A stretch of 64,000 nucleotides of DNA from Gigantopelta aegis (GCF_016097555.1 NC_054702.1:79899997-79963996); one strand, 5' to 3'. Numbered from the stretch's first letter, positions 33,201 to 45,977 are shown. The notes: generated by a model not told the origin, from the sequence alone. Program-made: numbers and translations.

Positions 33201-36200
33201 CTAGGTAGTGTCCAAAACCACATGTACTAGTTACTAGGTAGTGTCCAAAACCACATGTACTAGTTACTAAGTAGTGTCCAAAACCACATGTACTAGTTAC
33301 TAAGTAGTGTCCAAAAACACATGTACTAGTTACTAGGCAGTGTCTAAAAACACATGTAATAGTTACTAGGTAATGTCCAAATACACATGTACCATACTAG
33401 TTACTAGGTAGTGTCCAAAAACACAATGTCATGTACTAGTTACTAGGTAGTGTCCAAAAACACATGTACTAGTTAGTAGGTAGTGTCCAAAAACACATGT
33501 ACTAGTTACTACGCAATGTCCAAAAACACATGTACAAGTTACTAGGTAGTGTCCAAAACCACATGTACTAGTTACTAGGTAGTGTCCAAAACCACATGTA
33601 CTAGTTACTAAGTAGTGTCCAAAACCACATGTACTAGTTACTAAGTAGTGTTCAAAAACACATGTACTAGTTACTAGGCAGTGTCTAAAAACACATGTAA
33701 CAGTTACTAGGTAATGTCAAAATACACATGTACCATACTAGTTACTAGGTAGTGTCCAAAAACACAATGTCATGTACTAGTTACTAGGCAGTGTCCAAAA
33801 ACACATGTACTAGTTACTACGCAATGTCCAAAAACACATGTACTAGTTACTAGGTAGTGTCCAAATACACATGTACTAGTTACAATTAGTTCCAAAAACA
33901 AACTGGCAACAGCTTTTCTTTAATCATTAAATTAGACATTACCAACATCTTGCTTAAATTGTCAATTTTGGCCAATCCATTGTCTATAGGTTTTTTCTGG
34001 TGTTTGTAATATGTTATGACAGGTATGTACCCTAGTATGGAAACTGGGGTCAGTGACTTTAGCAACTTCACCTTTAATGAATTTACTCAGGGAACATTTA
34101 GTTTAGTATCATGTCACGATTCATTACGCAAGTTTCAAAGATCGCTACACAATTTTAAAACAATTTTTAATTGACTAGAAATATCGCTAATCAAGATTTT
34201 GAAAACAAAATGTTCCCTGTTACATAACAAATTCTAAGCTATTTTCCTTACAGGTAGTTTTAGCATATGTTTTTAAAGTAATAGTGAAACTCTAAATGTA
34301 GAATTTCATATGTACAGAAACCTTGTGTGGCCTTATGCATTATCCAAAGAAAAAACAACCTGAAATTGATATGTAGAATTCCATATATCTGGATGCTTGT
34401 GCATTTTCTTATGGTGCAAATCCAATCACATCATGTAACAATTCTTTCTGGATAAGCACACAAATCGCAAGGTAACATCATCATATAGGCAAAGAAAAAA
34501 TAACTTGTTGCAGATGAAATAAAGATGAAACTGCTTACCATTAGCATGTACAAAACTGTTGGGATGTTCGGACCAGACTACTATCCCTAGGAGAATATGC
34601 ATTTGCTTGACGACAGGTGAGGTACAAAAGAAAAAGATGAATTGCTTGTCATTAATATGTATATGGAATCTGACAAAATGCATACTGTGTAAGCATACCA
34701 TGAAAGCAAACTGTGTAAGCTTGCCGCATCTGTAAACACAGAATCTTAACTTACGTTTGGGATGCATATTAGTCATCAGTATATGGTGCCACAGATTAGG
34801 GTGGGATTGGAAAGGTAAAGTTGTTCTGCTCCAAATTTTTTATTATTAATTACCTGAATTTATTAACGGCATCTATGATTTTCTGCTGGTCTTCAAATGT
34901 GTTCTGTGACTTGTAATTAAGGTGCACAATAAATGTATCCAATATTTGACCTGATAAACAAAAAGCATAATAATTAACAATAAAATAAAATAAAAAACAT
35001 ACTGTATAAATTCAATACATATTTGCAAACATACAAATCGTATTTGTGTTATGTGAGTGAATGAGTGAATGAGTGAATGAATGAATGAATGAATGAAAGA
35101 AAAAAAAAAAAAAATGTATTTAACGATGCACTCAACACATTTTATTTACGGTTATATTGCGTCAGACATATGGTTAAGGACACACAGATTTTGAGAGGAA
35201 ACCCGCTGTCGCCACTACATGGGCTGCTCTTTCCGATTAGCAGCAAGGGATCTTTTATTTGCACTTCCCATCGGCAAGATAGCACAAACTATGGCCTTTG
35301 TTGAACAAGTTATGGATCACTGGTCGGTGCAAGTGGTTTACACCTACCCATTGAGCCTTGCGGAGCACTCACTCAGGGTTTAGAGTCGGTATCTGGATTA
35401 AAAATCCCATGCCTCGACTGGGATCCAAACCCAGTACCTACCAGCCTGTAGACCAATGGCCTAACCACGACACCACTGAGGACAGTAAATGAATGAATGA
35501 ATGAATGAATGAATGAATGAATGAATGAATGAATGAATGAATATTTAAGGGCACAGCAGCATGAAAAAATACATCAGCTATTGGGTGTCAAACAAAGGTA
35601 AATATATGAATTAATTCAAAATTAAAACAGTGAAAAGGGCTGTGAAAAAATACAAATATCACAGGCAGGTAAAATTAAAATTTAGAATAAAATTCATGAT
35701 CTTGGTTGTGATTTTTTTAATTAAAAAAAGGAATTTTACTGAAAAAAGCTTTGATTACTTGTATCTAAGTGAATAATTATAACTGTTAACTGTTATCAAA
35801 TGGTGTGTGAATAATAAAGAAATTATTATTTTAAAAGATAAAAAAACAAAAACAAAGAATGTTTTAAAAACAAACAAAAGAAAAGTAAAAAAAAAATATA
35901 TCAATTACCTCCAAGACTCAAAAGAATGAACTGCTTTAAAAGTCGTCAAATAGCATCTAACCAGTGATGAAGGAAGAAATGTTTTATTTAAGGACGCACC
36001 TGTGACGGATATCACCGCACACTTGCAGCCATGCGAGAAGCCAGGATCTACACCAAGTACCGTCTTCCCTCGAACAGGCGGTGTCAGCAGGAGACTGTTC
36101 AGATTGGAAGCAAACACCAATATGGATTCCTTTTCGGCTTTTTTCGTAAGATCAGATCTGCATTGTCAAAAAAAGAAGCCATAAAATTTTTTTAATATTT

Positions 36201-39200
36201 TTTATTCAGGCCAAGGAAATATAATTGTATGTCATGTTCATAAACCACAAAGATAAATCATGGTAACTTGGTAACTACGTTACATTATCAGAACTTGAAT
36301 TTAGGTCAGTTAGTTATGTTTTAATAACAGAAGAAGTTTTGGTTTACAGTGTGTCCACAGCAGGCTTGAAATGAAAATTTGCTGGTGTGTGGGGGGGGGG
36401 GGTGAGTTCAAGAGGGGGATGTCCCCTCCCCTTTTTATCTGTCGAAAGTTCTGAAAAAAACACAAGTGACCTGAGATGCATTCTGACAGCATCTAGAGTC
36501 AACATTTCAAGCTTTGCCCTGAAGAAATCTGTCCACAATCTATAAGATTTTAACAAGATATTGTATTAAATTATAACATAACATAAGTCAGATATTTAAT
36601 AGCTGTTTTATTTCAATGAATGGCCTCCTCCTTTACTCCTCATAGCCATTCCATCCTCACCTACATGTACTTCATTAACACCTGTATGATACACAGTACA
36701 TTATATTATTACCTTTTATCATAGAACCAGACAGTGTATCCAATGTACACCAGCAAGTAAATTACAACATATTATATAATGATAATTATCTTATTTTCCT
36801 ATGTGACTACTTAATATTTACACTACTTATTGAAAGCCTAGTAATATGATGCTACATGAAAGTCTGCAATGAATTATAAATGGACTAATATAAAGCTAAT
36901 TGTAAAATTGGAAGAAAAATAAATCATGTTATTTACTTGCTGGTGTAGTCTAATAATTGGTTCACTAATATTAATAATGTAACTAAAACTATAATAAAAC
37001 TAAAATGAAAGTTACATTGGCACAATGCTCAAGACTAGTATCACTTAGCACCATATTTTGAAGGTATCAAGTACTAATTAAGCATTATTCGGCTCTGCCT
37101 ACCCTTTTTTTAAAACCTAAGGACTGGTGGAGATCTATCTTGTTACACCATAGATGGAGAGCTATACACTTATAATATAGACATGAATGGGAAACTAGAC
37201 AATACACCCTTATAAACCAGTGTTTTATTGCAGAAGGAGCTCAATTTGAAAGTATAAAAGTCACTTGAATACAATCACACATTCAGTTGTGGAAATAAGC
37301 CAATAAAAATGCAGACAATCTCCTTTTTTCGAAAAAAAGGAGATTTGTCCACACAAAAAAGGAGGAAATAAAAGAGATCTAGCAGAATCATGAAATAAAG
37401 GAGATTCTTTAAAATAAAGGAGACGTGGACACACTGGTTTACAGAAGTCACATGCCATTATATTTTGTAACACAAAATATTGTCCATCAAACATAACAAT
37501 AAAAATATGATGCTTTTGATATCTACTCCCATTAGGGTGGGACGTAGCCCAGTGGTAAGACACTCGCTTGATGCGGGGTCGGTTTGGGATCGATCCCTGT
37601 CAGTGGGCCCATTGGGCTATTTCTCATTCCAGCCAGTGCACCACAACTGGTATATCAAAGGCCGTGGTATTTGCTATCCTGTCTGTGGGATGGTGCATAT
37701 AAATGGAAAGGAAAGGAAATTTGTTATTTAACGACGCACTCAACACATTTTATTTACGGTTATATGGCGTCGGACATATGGTTAAGGACGCATATAAAAG
37801 ATCCCTTACTGCTAATGGAAAAATGTAGCAGGTTTCTATTCTAAGACTATATGTCTGAAGTACCAAATGTTTTACATCCAATAGCCAATGGTTAATAAAT
37901 CAATGATCTCTAGTGGTGTCGTTAACAAACTTTTTTCTGCTCCCATTATTGATAATTCCAGTTTTGATCTTTATTTTATCTACTTCATCTCTGTTTACTC
38001 CAATTAATTAATTGCCCGAGTTTATTATTTTCACTACCTAATAAGCCGAGACATCTGAGGCTGTATTAGTCTGTCATAGGCATCAGTGACACTCTTCTGT
38101 ATCAGTATACGAGCCTGGTCACACGTATTATGATGAATCCACTTGCGGTGTGAAAATAAAGTCAGTTTGTTCTTCACAAAGTCTGGTATTATGACCTTGA
38201 CAACCAATATTTTTTTATCTTCACCTCTGTTGATTGCCAACACCTGTAGTTGAAAAATAAAAACAAATGAAACAAAACAAGTAACTTAACTAACTGTACA
38301 ATAGTAAGCAATTTCTCTGTTGTACTACCATTTTGGAAAATATTGTAGAAAATTTTATTTTTCTTGTGCATTTGTTATGCAATTTTATTTGGCAACCCTT
38401 ACAATTGCCCACAGCAATCGGCAATGCTGTGGAGGTTTTAATTCTTAATTCTCCACAGCACGTTTTTCCTTCAGTGTTTTTTTTCAATGGCATGTTCTTA
38501 TGCCATGGACATTTTTTTAATTGCAGGGGTTGTCTGGCATAAGTGAGTTAACATTTGTGTAAAATTTACTTAAAGGGCTAGGAAGATATTTCTGAGCTAT
38601 GTCATATCAGAGAATCATGAGTGCTGTCTAACAGTGGTCTGGTGTTTTTACTGGCAAACAAATTACATAAACAAACATGGGACAACGGTGGTTTCTGAAA
38701 AAGTCTGCTTTATAAAGGAAATAATTTTAAATAATTTTTAGTTACAATAGTTAGCAGTACAATAAACAAGGGTGTTCTAATTATTATTAAAGTTCATGGC
38801 TACAAAACTATGTCAAAATTATTAACATCAGAAGTGGTACTTCATTTTTTTTTAATTGAGGGAGGGATGGGAATTTGTGAAAATAAACTCGCTTTCATTA
38901 AATCGTAAAAATTAGATCCCATATTGTACAGTAATTATTAATTAATATGTATAATATGTAACAACAAAAACAAATGTATCTACATGTATAAGTAAATCAG
39001 GCAGACACTATACAACAAATCCATAATTAGATAAGCAAAAAAGGTTTTAAAATGTATTTTATGTACAGCAAGCTACTGTATACTATGTAATCAGTTGTGT
39101 ATGTGATGTTTAATTATGTATGTTCTATGGATCACTGATCTGAAATAAAATGTAATAATAATAACAATAATAATAATAATAATAATGTAACAGGATAGTG

Positions 39201-42200
39201 TAAGTAGTGAAAACACAATTTGATTTAATTTTACCTGATGTGACTGTATATATTTTACAGGAATCTTGTAATCAAAATATTGTTCAAATTTGTAAGACTG
39301 ATCTTTCGGTTTCTTGAAATCTTTGACTTTTTTTTCATTTTCTTTATCTGCCTTTACTTTTGATGTTGTTTTTGACTGGCTTGTCTCAATGGTTACATTA
39401 GAGTTTGTGCACCTGTTAAAACAAAGAAAATTGTATCAGAATATAGGTATAATAATATTTTGTTTGTTTAACAACATCACTAGAGCACATTGATTTATTA
39501 ATAATCGGCTGTTGGATGTCATACATTTGGTAACTTTGACATATAGTCTTAGAGAGGAAACATGCTACATTATTCCATTAATAGCAAGGGATCTTTTATA
39601 TGCACCATCCCACAGACAGGATAGTACACACCACGTCCTTTAATATACCAGTTGTGATGCACTAGCTGGAACGAGAATTAACCCAATGGGCCCACCCACA
39701 GGGATCGATCCTAGATTGACCGTCCATCAAGCAAACACTTCACCACTGGGTTACATTCCGCCCCATAGGTATAATAAAAAAAAATCTGTAACATCAGTAA
39801 CTCTATAAATCTGCATGGAGACAAATTTGAAATTTTATTCTTTATAATTACTGCTTGTAATGAGGTGTATAAACTCAGGCTTATAAATGAATAACAATCT
39901 ATTAAAAACAGGAAATAATTAATATCAATTTTTTTTTTTTTTTAAAAGAACCAACAATAGTCGCCAGTGGAAAAAGCAAAGGAAATAAATACATTGTACT
40001 AGTACATGTTTACGAAAGAAAATGTCCACAAATTCTTCAACTATCTGGGCTGAGTTGTTCAAAGCATAGTTAAATTAATCATGGATGTGTCTAACATAAC
40101 TTTATATTTGATTATGTATGGATACCTTTGATCAAGTGGAATCAAATTTTAACATTAGGTTTTCAATTATTATTTGCAATGATTCAGTCCTTTGGTTTGA
40201 ACATTTTTGTTAACCACTGGTTAAGGTAAATAATGTTTGAACAACTGGCCCCTGGCTATTTGACACTTCAGTTTAGACAGTAAGAAAGAAAATCTGTATT
40301 ACCAAATAGCAGCAGAGCTTCATTTATCTATATTATCCACTTGTGAAGCACTGACTGGTACAGAAAAGTTGAATGCTGAATAACAGGTATGTAATATTAG
40401 CACTTCTCATGGTGGAAGAAACAAGGACTGGGATGTTACGCCTGACAGCAAAAGATGTTGAAAGGTAGGATAAGCTGCTAGTGTGGGAAGATACGAGATG
40501 GAACTAAACAGAGAGAGAAAATAGTGATTGAGAGATAAACAAAACAGTACTAGAAAGAGAAATTTAGGGGAGAACTATGTTGTATTTGACCATTTGCAGA
40601 CGTTAATGCTGGTATTACTGTCAGAAAATGAGATTTATCAGCAATGCGTATGAATATGGAAACAGGCTCTTGGGGAATCCCACAAATTTCCGACACGTTA
40701 ATGTTGGTTTTACTGTCGCAAATGGATTTGATTAGCCAATCCAATTTTGCGTTATATGCAGAGTGAATTAGAAGTTAGTGTATATGTTCATATCATGATA
40801 CTGTTTAGTGACTAAAAGCAGGAGGTAGATTATGGTAACAACTTGAAGTTACAAACTTACAATCTGCGAACTTCATTCATTATGTCCTTGTCTTTGGAAA
40901 TAAAATCTGCGATAATGTGTCGAATACCAATCTCCACAGCTGCTTCATTTGAAAGACCTGACCAATAACAAGAAACAGTTAAATACAGGAAGAAATACTA
41001 ACAACATCGGACATAAGGCCATTAATTTCTTGGCTCGCACCCCGGCTCCCACCTAGAGAAAGTTTAACAACTCAGTGGGTAGGTGTATGGCAACTACACC
41101 AACTTCTCTCTCACTAATCACTAACCATTAACCCTCTGTCCTGGACAGACAGCCCAGATAGCTGGGGGTGTGTGCCCAGGACAGCATACTTGAACCTTAA
41201 TGTGTTATAGCACAAATATAAGTTAAAATGCATTGAAATAACAACAGACAAAACAATATCCATAATAAAACAACAGTCACATTCAAACAAATGAGATAAT
41301 CCATGTATGCAGTAGTCGCGTAATAAATAAAAATATGGAAATTCACTAGTGTAAACATTTCATAAAACAAATTTAATATTTAAGTTATGCACATGTACCG
41401 AAATTGGTACAGCTCCTTACAATGGTTGCAGCTGACTGCTTAAATCTATTAACTCAAGATTTGTTCCATTTTGTTTTTGTAAAGATTCCTTTTCATCACC
41501 TCTCAAAACAATATTAACAGCTCAGAGAGGTTAAACCTAGGGTATTGTACAGTATTTTGAAAACACTTCTGAAGAAATAAATTACATGTGTATGTGTACA
41601 GTGTACTCCAAAACACCAGTACCATCACAGAATGTCTCAAACAAACCTTTTTCTTCTGTGTTAATAAATTGTTTGAGAGCGACCAGTCTTCCGTCTAATA
41701 TCTTCATGGCTGGTGGTTCCAGTCCTAGCTTACGAGCTCGCTCAGCCAGGCTGCCTTTATGTCCTGGTTTAAATGGTGCATACTGACAGAAAAAAATAGA
41801 AAAAAAACCCCTATAGAATAACTTATGTATTACAAAATAAACAAGCATTCTGAAAGTACTGCTAAAATGGCATTCTCATTATGCGATTTGTCGGCCCTAC
41901 AAAAATCGGAACATATAACACTAAAGTCGTTCCGATTTATGTGTTCTCACAGTACAATTCCATCTCATGTGACAAGACGGTATGACTAATTGCATAATGA
42001 AAACGCCCTTAAAACATGTCGTCTACCAGGCACAACAAATAGTCATATCTCCAAAATTTTAAATGATATGATTTCAGATGGGTTTTTTAGTTTCACCTTT
42101 TCTTTTCCCCTCCCATTCTTGAGACAATCTTAGATGGTAGTAATCCACATCAAAAGTGCTAAACCTTACCAACAGTTCGACTTCATGCAATGTTCTAGCA

Positions 42201-43913
42201 TTCCTTAAAGAAGCATTCAAGGACTGTGACATATTCCCCTGACTGTTGATTACTGCACTGACTGATGCAATTTTGGATTCCACCGTCCTAAAATATAATA
42301 AATGTATCAATCACAAGTACTCAAACTACAATTTGACTTCAACCATCCATAAAAATGTCTGGTTTGCTGAAACCAGTGTGCCAGTTTTCTTTTTGTTTTT
42401 AAAATAAATTTTAAAAAAAATCACAAAAAAATGTAGAAAACTTGGATGGTTCTTTTATGAACAATTAGCCCGACCGCCACTAATAACATATTAGCTTAAA
42501 ATCTTTCAAAGAGTCCTCTACTTCATGTTCCAGTCACATAATTGAAACTTCCTTCTTTTTCCTGAGTGCATCGAATGGAGGAATGGAAAATGGAATGCTG
42601 GGAGGCTATAAACCCTTGAAGTCAGTCTAAGTATTCACAAAAGAGAAAAAGTATCAAAATTTTCTACAATTCTTTTCAATTTAGCCTGACTTCAACTACA
42701 ATTATGAAAGAACAAAATAGCAGCCAACAACAGGCATTCACTTTGTTCAGTATCGCGTCATAATTCCCTATGCAAGTATCAGAGATCTCTACAAAATTTT
42801 AAAAAATTAAACAGTAGCTGCTAATCAATGTTCAATTAAATAGAAATATCCCTATTCAAATAATAAATAATAAGTAATAAATTTGAAAAACATCACTTAT
42901 AAAAAGTGAAATTAAGCAAGAACTGTAAATGTGGCAGAAACTAAACCACATTAAAAGCACTCAACTAAACCAACGGAAACCACAATAGCGTAAAGATAAG
43001 ACATCCAGACCGTCACAGCCAAGGAAGGAATGAATGAAAGAATCAATGTTTAAAGACACCCCTGCACAAAAATACAGATCAACTTTTGGATGTGAAACAC
43101 AGGTCAGGTAAGTATATTAATATGATTGTAACAGCAAAGGAGAAAACTTCAGTCATGTAACTGGAACATGAAGCAAAGGACTCATTGGAAGATTTTAAGC
43201 CATCCCATTGGCTGTTAGGATGTATTGGTCAGTTACATTAAACAACATATTTGTTGGAGTGGGTCTAATAAGTATAATTTAACAAAGGGTGTTTTCTATA
43301 AATTATATAAACAATGACACACAAACATTCAAAGAAAATATTTTCTTGAAATTAAAAATTCAACTCAATGTAATATTCAAAATCGTGACTTTATACAAAT
43401 TGATGTTTTGGGGCTCAAAACTGATTATGTTTATTTCTTATGGATGTTTCAAATCTAAATCACAGCTTGCCTTTTAAGAGTGTAAGTGAATTATAAGTAA
43501 ACATATATAAACATATATACACGTTACCTTTTTATTCAAGTTGTTCTGATATACATTATCTTAAATCATTCTACAGCTGTACTTCTAACTTTGTTCCTTA
43601 CTTTAATAGTGTCATCAAAGTTCAATATACATGGTATCTAAGTCATGACATGGTTGCGGTAGGCCTATAATAACTTGGTTTCTTACTTCAATTCTTCAAC
43701 AAGACTGCTTATTTCTCTCAGCTTATCAACTTCCATATTTCCTGTCTGCTCTTTCCGGTATCGAGCAATGAAAGGGATGGTTGCACCTTCATCCAACAGT
43801 TTGACAACATTGAAGCTTACATCCAATGAAACGTCAACATTTTCAGAGATCACTTCCGGAATCTTCCATGCTGGAGTTGCCTTGTCAGCTTTTACTGTCG
43901 AACTAGATGCCAT
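24228..43913 (-). CDS. SRBD1: SRBD1, Tex/Spt6-like S1 RNA-binding protein, 17 exons, complete
   Basis: Exons (minus): 43913-43687, 42287-42170, 41782-41647, 40957-40861, 39412-39235, 38243-38038, 36157-36000, 34950-34854, 31197-31090, 30259-30168, 29413-29331, 28240-28134, 27174-26998, 26615-26430, 25476-25391, 25015-24917, 24505-24228. They total 2433 bases, 810 residues, every phase consistent. The Tex N-domain opens with [21 protein letters not shown] YqgF/RNase H-like fold follows at about 345-460 ([24 protein letters not shown]), then helix-hairpin-helix repeats at about 530-595 ([26 protein letters not shown]). A basic linker ([13 protein letters not shown]) precedes a C-terminal S1 domain at about 735-805 ([20 protein letters not shown]). 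The family binds nucleic acid; its animal role is poorly known. The N-terminus is shorter than in human SRBD1. One junction (26430/25476) appears GC-AG and gives Ser where human has Arg. Confidence 0.95.
25095..25300 (+). repeat. SINE type 2, 5'-truncated
   Basis: Holds the shared core and the tail (ctctagtggtgtcgttaaat) without the tRNA head. It lies in an SRBD1 intron, antisense to the gene. Confidence 0.85.
27510..27815 (+). repeat. SINE type 3
   Basis: A degenerate tRNA-like head (about 27520-27575, with gcgataggtttcaggatcaa) is followed by a core containing aacagatcccttgctgcttt and a tail aggtgtcattaaatattcct. A sister copy lies at 58438-58745. Confidence 0.65.
28304..28510. mobile_element. 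TA-flanked MITE (mariner-like), copy 1
   Basis: The ends are C(C/T)GACGTCCAAAAGAAAC and GTTTCTTTTGGACGTCAG with TA on both sides (28302-28303 and 28511-28512). A second copy of nearly equal length is at 51428-51630. Confidence 0.85.
28728..28968 (-). repeat. SINE type 1-like copy abutting the SRBD1 donor array
   Basis: The tail (gaaagaaagaaatgtttt) and core (agcaagggatcttttatatg) are present. The part after the core (tgatataccagtcg, gcactgtctggaacgag) looks like type 2 and then stops where the 54-bp array begins. The tRNA head is missing. It could be a chimera of the two types or a related type. Confidence 0.75.
28970..29360 (-). repeat. 54-bp tandem array of an SRBD1 exon end plus splice donor
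   Basis: Seven units with exact 54-base spacing (unit marks at about 28973, 29027, 29081, 29135, 29189, 29243, 29297). In the gene sense each unit carries the last 24 bases of the exon (ending GGAATGTATCAG), the donor GTTGGT and 24 further intron bases. Only the donor at 29330-29329 adjoins the full exon. Use of any later donor would read VGVFN and then a stop. Exon sequence CAAAACATC and distal intron sequence TCAAACATC are similar, so the first duplication may have formed by pairing of these short matches. Confidence 0.95.
29989..30007. repeat. Poly-G run, 19 bases
   Basis: Pure G tract in an SRBD1 intron. Confidence 0.98.
30557..30823. repeat. Inverted pair of SINE type 2 pieces
   Basis: A minus-oriented piece (30557-30712) is followed by a plus-oriented piece (30733-30823). 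Arms of about 85 bases are reverse complements, with a loop of about 87 bases, inside an SRBD1 intron. Confidence 0.9.
31455..33885. repeat. 33-bp minisatellite, about 2.4 kb
   Basis: About 70 units of a 33-base motif containing catgtactagttactaggt and agtgtccaaa. Higher-order copies are visible: a block starting about 31473 recurs near 32010 (about 540 bp), another near 32920 recurs near 33118 (about 198 bp), and a block with an extra accatactag recurs at about 33385 and 33730. It lies in the SRBD1 intron between the exons 34950-34854 and 31197-31090. Confidence 0.95.
34090..34222. mobile_element. Short MITE with CAGGGAACATTT ends
   Basis: CAGGGAACATTT at the left and AAATGTTCCCTG at the right, 133 bp. 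Relatives at 18040 and 42740 show it is a dispersed family. Confidence 0.75.
35105..35487 (-). repeat. SINE type 1, full length
   Basis: The tRNA head is at the right end (read minus: GGTGTCGTGGTTAGGCCATT, B box GGTTTGGATCC), the core in the middle, and the tail at the left. Flanked by (GAAT)n tracts that belong to a type-5 SINE tail (35483-35600). Confidence 0.88.
35970..36000 (-). repeat. SINE tail fragment containing an SRBD1 splice donor
   Basis: In the gene sense this 31-base stretch, starting GTGCGTCCTTAAATAAAACA, matches the last 31 bases of the type-1 SINE (GTGCGTCGTTAAATAAAACA...) with two differences. The exon ends exactly at its left edge in the gene sense, so the donor GTGCGT lies wholly in SINE-like sequence. 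Confidence 0.75.
36391..36402. repeat. Poly-G run, 12 bases
   Basis: G tract in an SRBD1 intron. Confidence 0.95.
37537..37930 (+). repeat. SINE type 2 with a nested SINE type 1 fragment
   Basis: The head (GGGACGTAGCCCAGTGGTAA) and tail are intact. At about 37710-37785 a minus-oriented fragment of the type-1 tail is inserted, with gcatataaa repeated on both sides. The two parts of type 2 join cleanly across it. Confidence 0.9.
39461..39764 (-). repeat. SINE type 2, full length with target duplication
   Basis: Tail at left, tRNA head at right (read minus: GGAATGTAACCCAGTGGTGA). The flanks share ataggtataata on both sides (about 39444 and 39766). SRBD1 intron. Confidence 0.92.
41060..41215 (+). 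repeat. SINE type 4, partial
   Basis: Contains ctcagtgggtaggtgta, the block ccctctgtcctggacagaca and tgtgtgcccaggacagcata, and a tail with ttgaaccttaatgtg. The same blocks occur in opposite orientation at 48420-48625. It lacks the core shared by types 1, 2, 3 and 5. Confidence 0.7.
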
Positions 43914-44054
43914 TTTACAGAGCACGCGAGAACAGCTGTTTTAATATTCAATTTTACTTGACAGTCAAAACCATTCTGAAAAACTGAAATGTGTGGACCA
44001 TGGAAATATTTTAGAGAGGGCAAAAGGGAACATGGGCTAACTTCTGAAAAGGGA

Positions 44055-44600
44055 AGAAAGGAAATGTTTTATTTAACAATGCACTAAACTCCTAAAAAGG
44101 GCACCCCAATAATAGTTTCCTATCCATGAATGAAAATTGTAAAGAAACTGATAAAATGGGGGGGGGGGGGGGGGGGACTTTTGAGGCAGAACTGGTCAAT
44201 CTGGTCCCCCACCCTACATTGGCCCTGAATCAAACCTCCATCAATTTTTAAACAATTTCTGTGTAGAAAAAAAAAATTGAATTAAGGTTTATGCTAGACA
44301 AAAAATATACACACAACAGTCAACATTCATTATTTAGCTAATTTTGTTTGGAAAAGTGGAGCCAGATTCAATTTGTTTTTAGCCAATAAAATATACTGAC
44401 TAAATAAATTATTAATTCATTCACAAAATTAAATTCATATTTGACAGTTTGACAAATTATATCTTGTATTCAAGATTCTATTAAAATAATATTTTATTTT
44501 TATTTGTTTAGAACTAATACCCCACAAAGTTAAAAGATAAAGTTTGTTTTGTTTAACGACACCACTACAGCACATTGATTGTATGTAAAACATTTGATAG
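44055..44600. repeat. Two SINE tail fragments and a 19-base poly-G run
   Basis: A type-1 tail piece (44055-44092), a pure G run at 44158-44176 and a type-2 tail piece (44534-44600) lie upstream of the SRBD1 start. Confidence 0.7.
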
Positions 44601-45556
44601 TCACTACAGGGTTGAAAATTAGCAGTCGCCCGGTCACCATTTAGCAAAGGTTGGGCGACCGTTGATTTTAGGGTCTGGCGAGTATGGTACCAGTTTAAAA
44701 AAGAAATGCTGTTCATTGTTGTGGTAAAAAGGAATCATATTTAATTAGCTTACATTATTCTGGGACAAAATCAAAATCTATCGTGTAGTTTTAACGTACA
44801 TTAACATGAGCGCATGCACACATATAAAATAGCAATGACATTTTCCATTACTACAGGGCTTATTCCACGAAGGTCAGTGAATTGATCGTAGCTGTCAGTA
44901 TTGTTTTAAGTTTATGCGGTTTGCATGAAATAAGAACAGATCAGATCTAAAGTAACACCAAAACTTACATGATGACACAACTATCCAAATATTACTGTAA
45001 TAAACAATAAATAAATTTTTATGCTTTGTAATATGATAACTAAGTACATCGTATATTTTGGTAAAAAAAAAAAAAAAAACCTTTCAAAACAATAACCTAA
45101 TTAAACGCACACGCCTTTACTGGCGATTTTACAGTTGCATCACCACAAAATTTATTTCGTCCCTCTTGCATCGCCAAAAGAGGATTGGCACCCAGTCTAG
45201 TTTATATAATAAAGCATGCGCAATTCTACCTTTATTCTCTTTGTACTGCCTTATTTTATTGTTTACTTCAAAGATAATGCAAGTCAAGTTGTATACCTTG
45301 GCTTTTCTAGCATTTTGTCTTCACCTCTGTATTAAAAATGAGATTTAATATATAATTTGTAAAGAAACATTTTTATTTATACTGGATTTCTTTTTTCAAT
45401 TTTTTTTATTTGAGTTGTTATGGGTTTAAAACTTAAGAACATGTTTTTATATGAATTTAAAAAAGCAACAACACCACCAGCAACAACAGCAACAAAAAAA
45501 CAAACAAAAACATGACGTACTGTTTTTGGTTGGTTTTAAAACATAGACAACTATTT

Positions 45557-45558
45557 TG

Positions 45559-45598
<40 letters not shown>

Positions 45599-45600
45599 TG
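45557..45600. repeat. (TG)n microsatellite
   Basis: About 20 TG units with two interruptions. Confidence 0.95.
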
Positions 45601-45775
45601 ATAAAGGAATGTGAATGAAAATCATAAAGCTACACAGTGGTTAAATTTTGCAAAATTGTTTTCTTTCAAATTTTATATCAAAAATATTTAACATCAAAGC
45701 TGCTGATTAAATAATGTTATGATGAGTCAGAAAACAAATATTTATAGGTTTTCTTTTTTTTGATATAACGTATAT

Positions 45776-45977
45776 CAGGGGTGTAGCATGATCTGGACCT
45801 GGGGGGGGGGTTCGAATATGAACCAAGTGGTCCTTTTTCTATTTTGTTTTTGCACCACCAGAAACTCCATATCATGCATATGTATAAACCTATATGTTTT
45901 AGTTCTGAAAGAGGACCATTTACTTCGGGGGGGGGGGGGGGGGGGGGTCGTACGAACCCCCCAGCCTACGCCCCTGT
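45776..45977. mobile_element. Short hAT-like MITE with internal G runs
   Basis: The left end CAGGGGTGTAGC and right end CTACGCCCCTG are inverted repeats of the hAT style. The flanks share only tatat, so the target duplication is not clear. Inside are runs of 10 G (45801-45810) and 21 G (45927-45947). Confidence 0.6.

Noticed and set aside
31455-33885. CRISPR-like regular repeats
   Set aside because: Units are contiguous with no unique spacers, and the genome is eukaryotic; it is a minisatellite.
36310-36556. Two overlapping minus-strand frames of 60-70 codons
   Set aside because: Intronic, cross a poly-G run, and have no recognisable domain.
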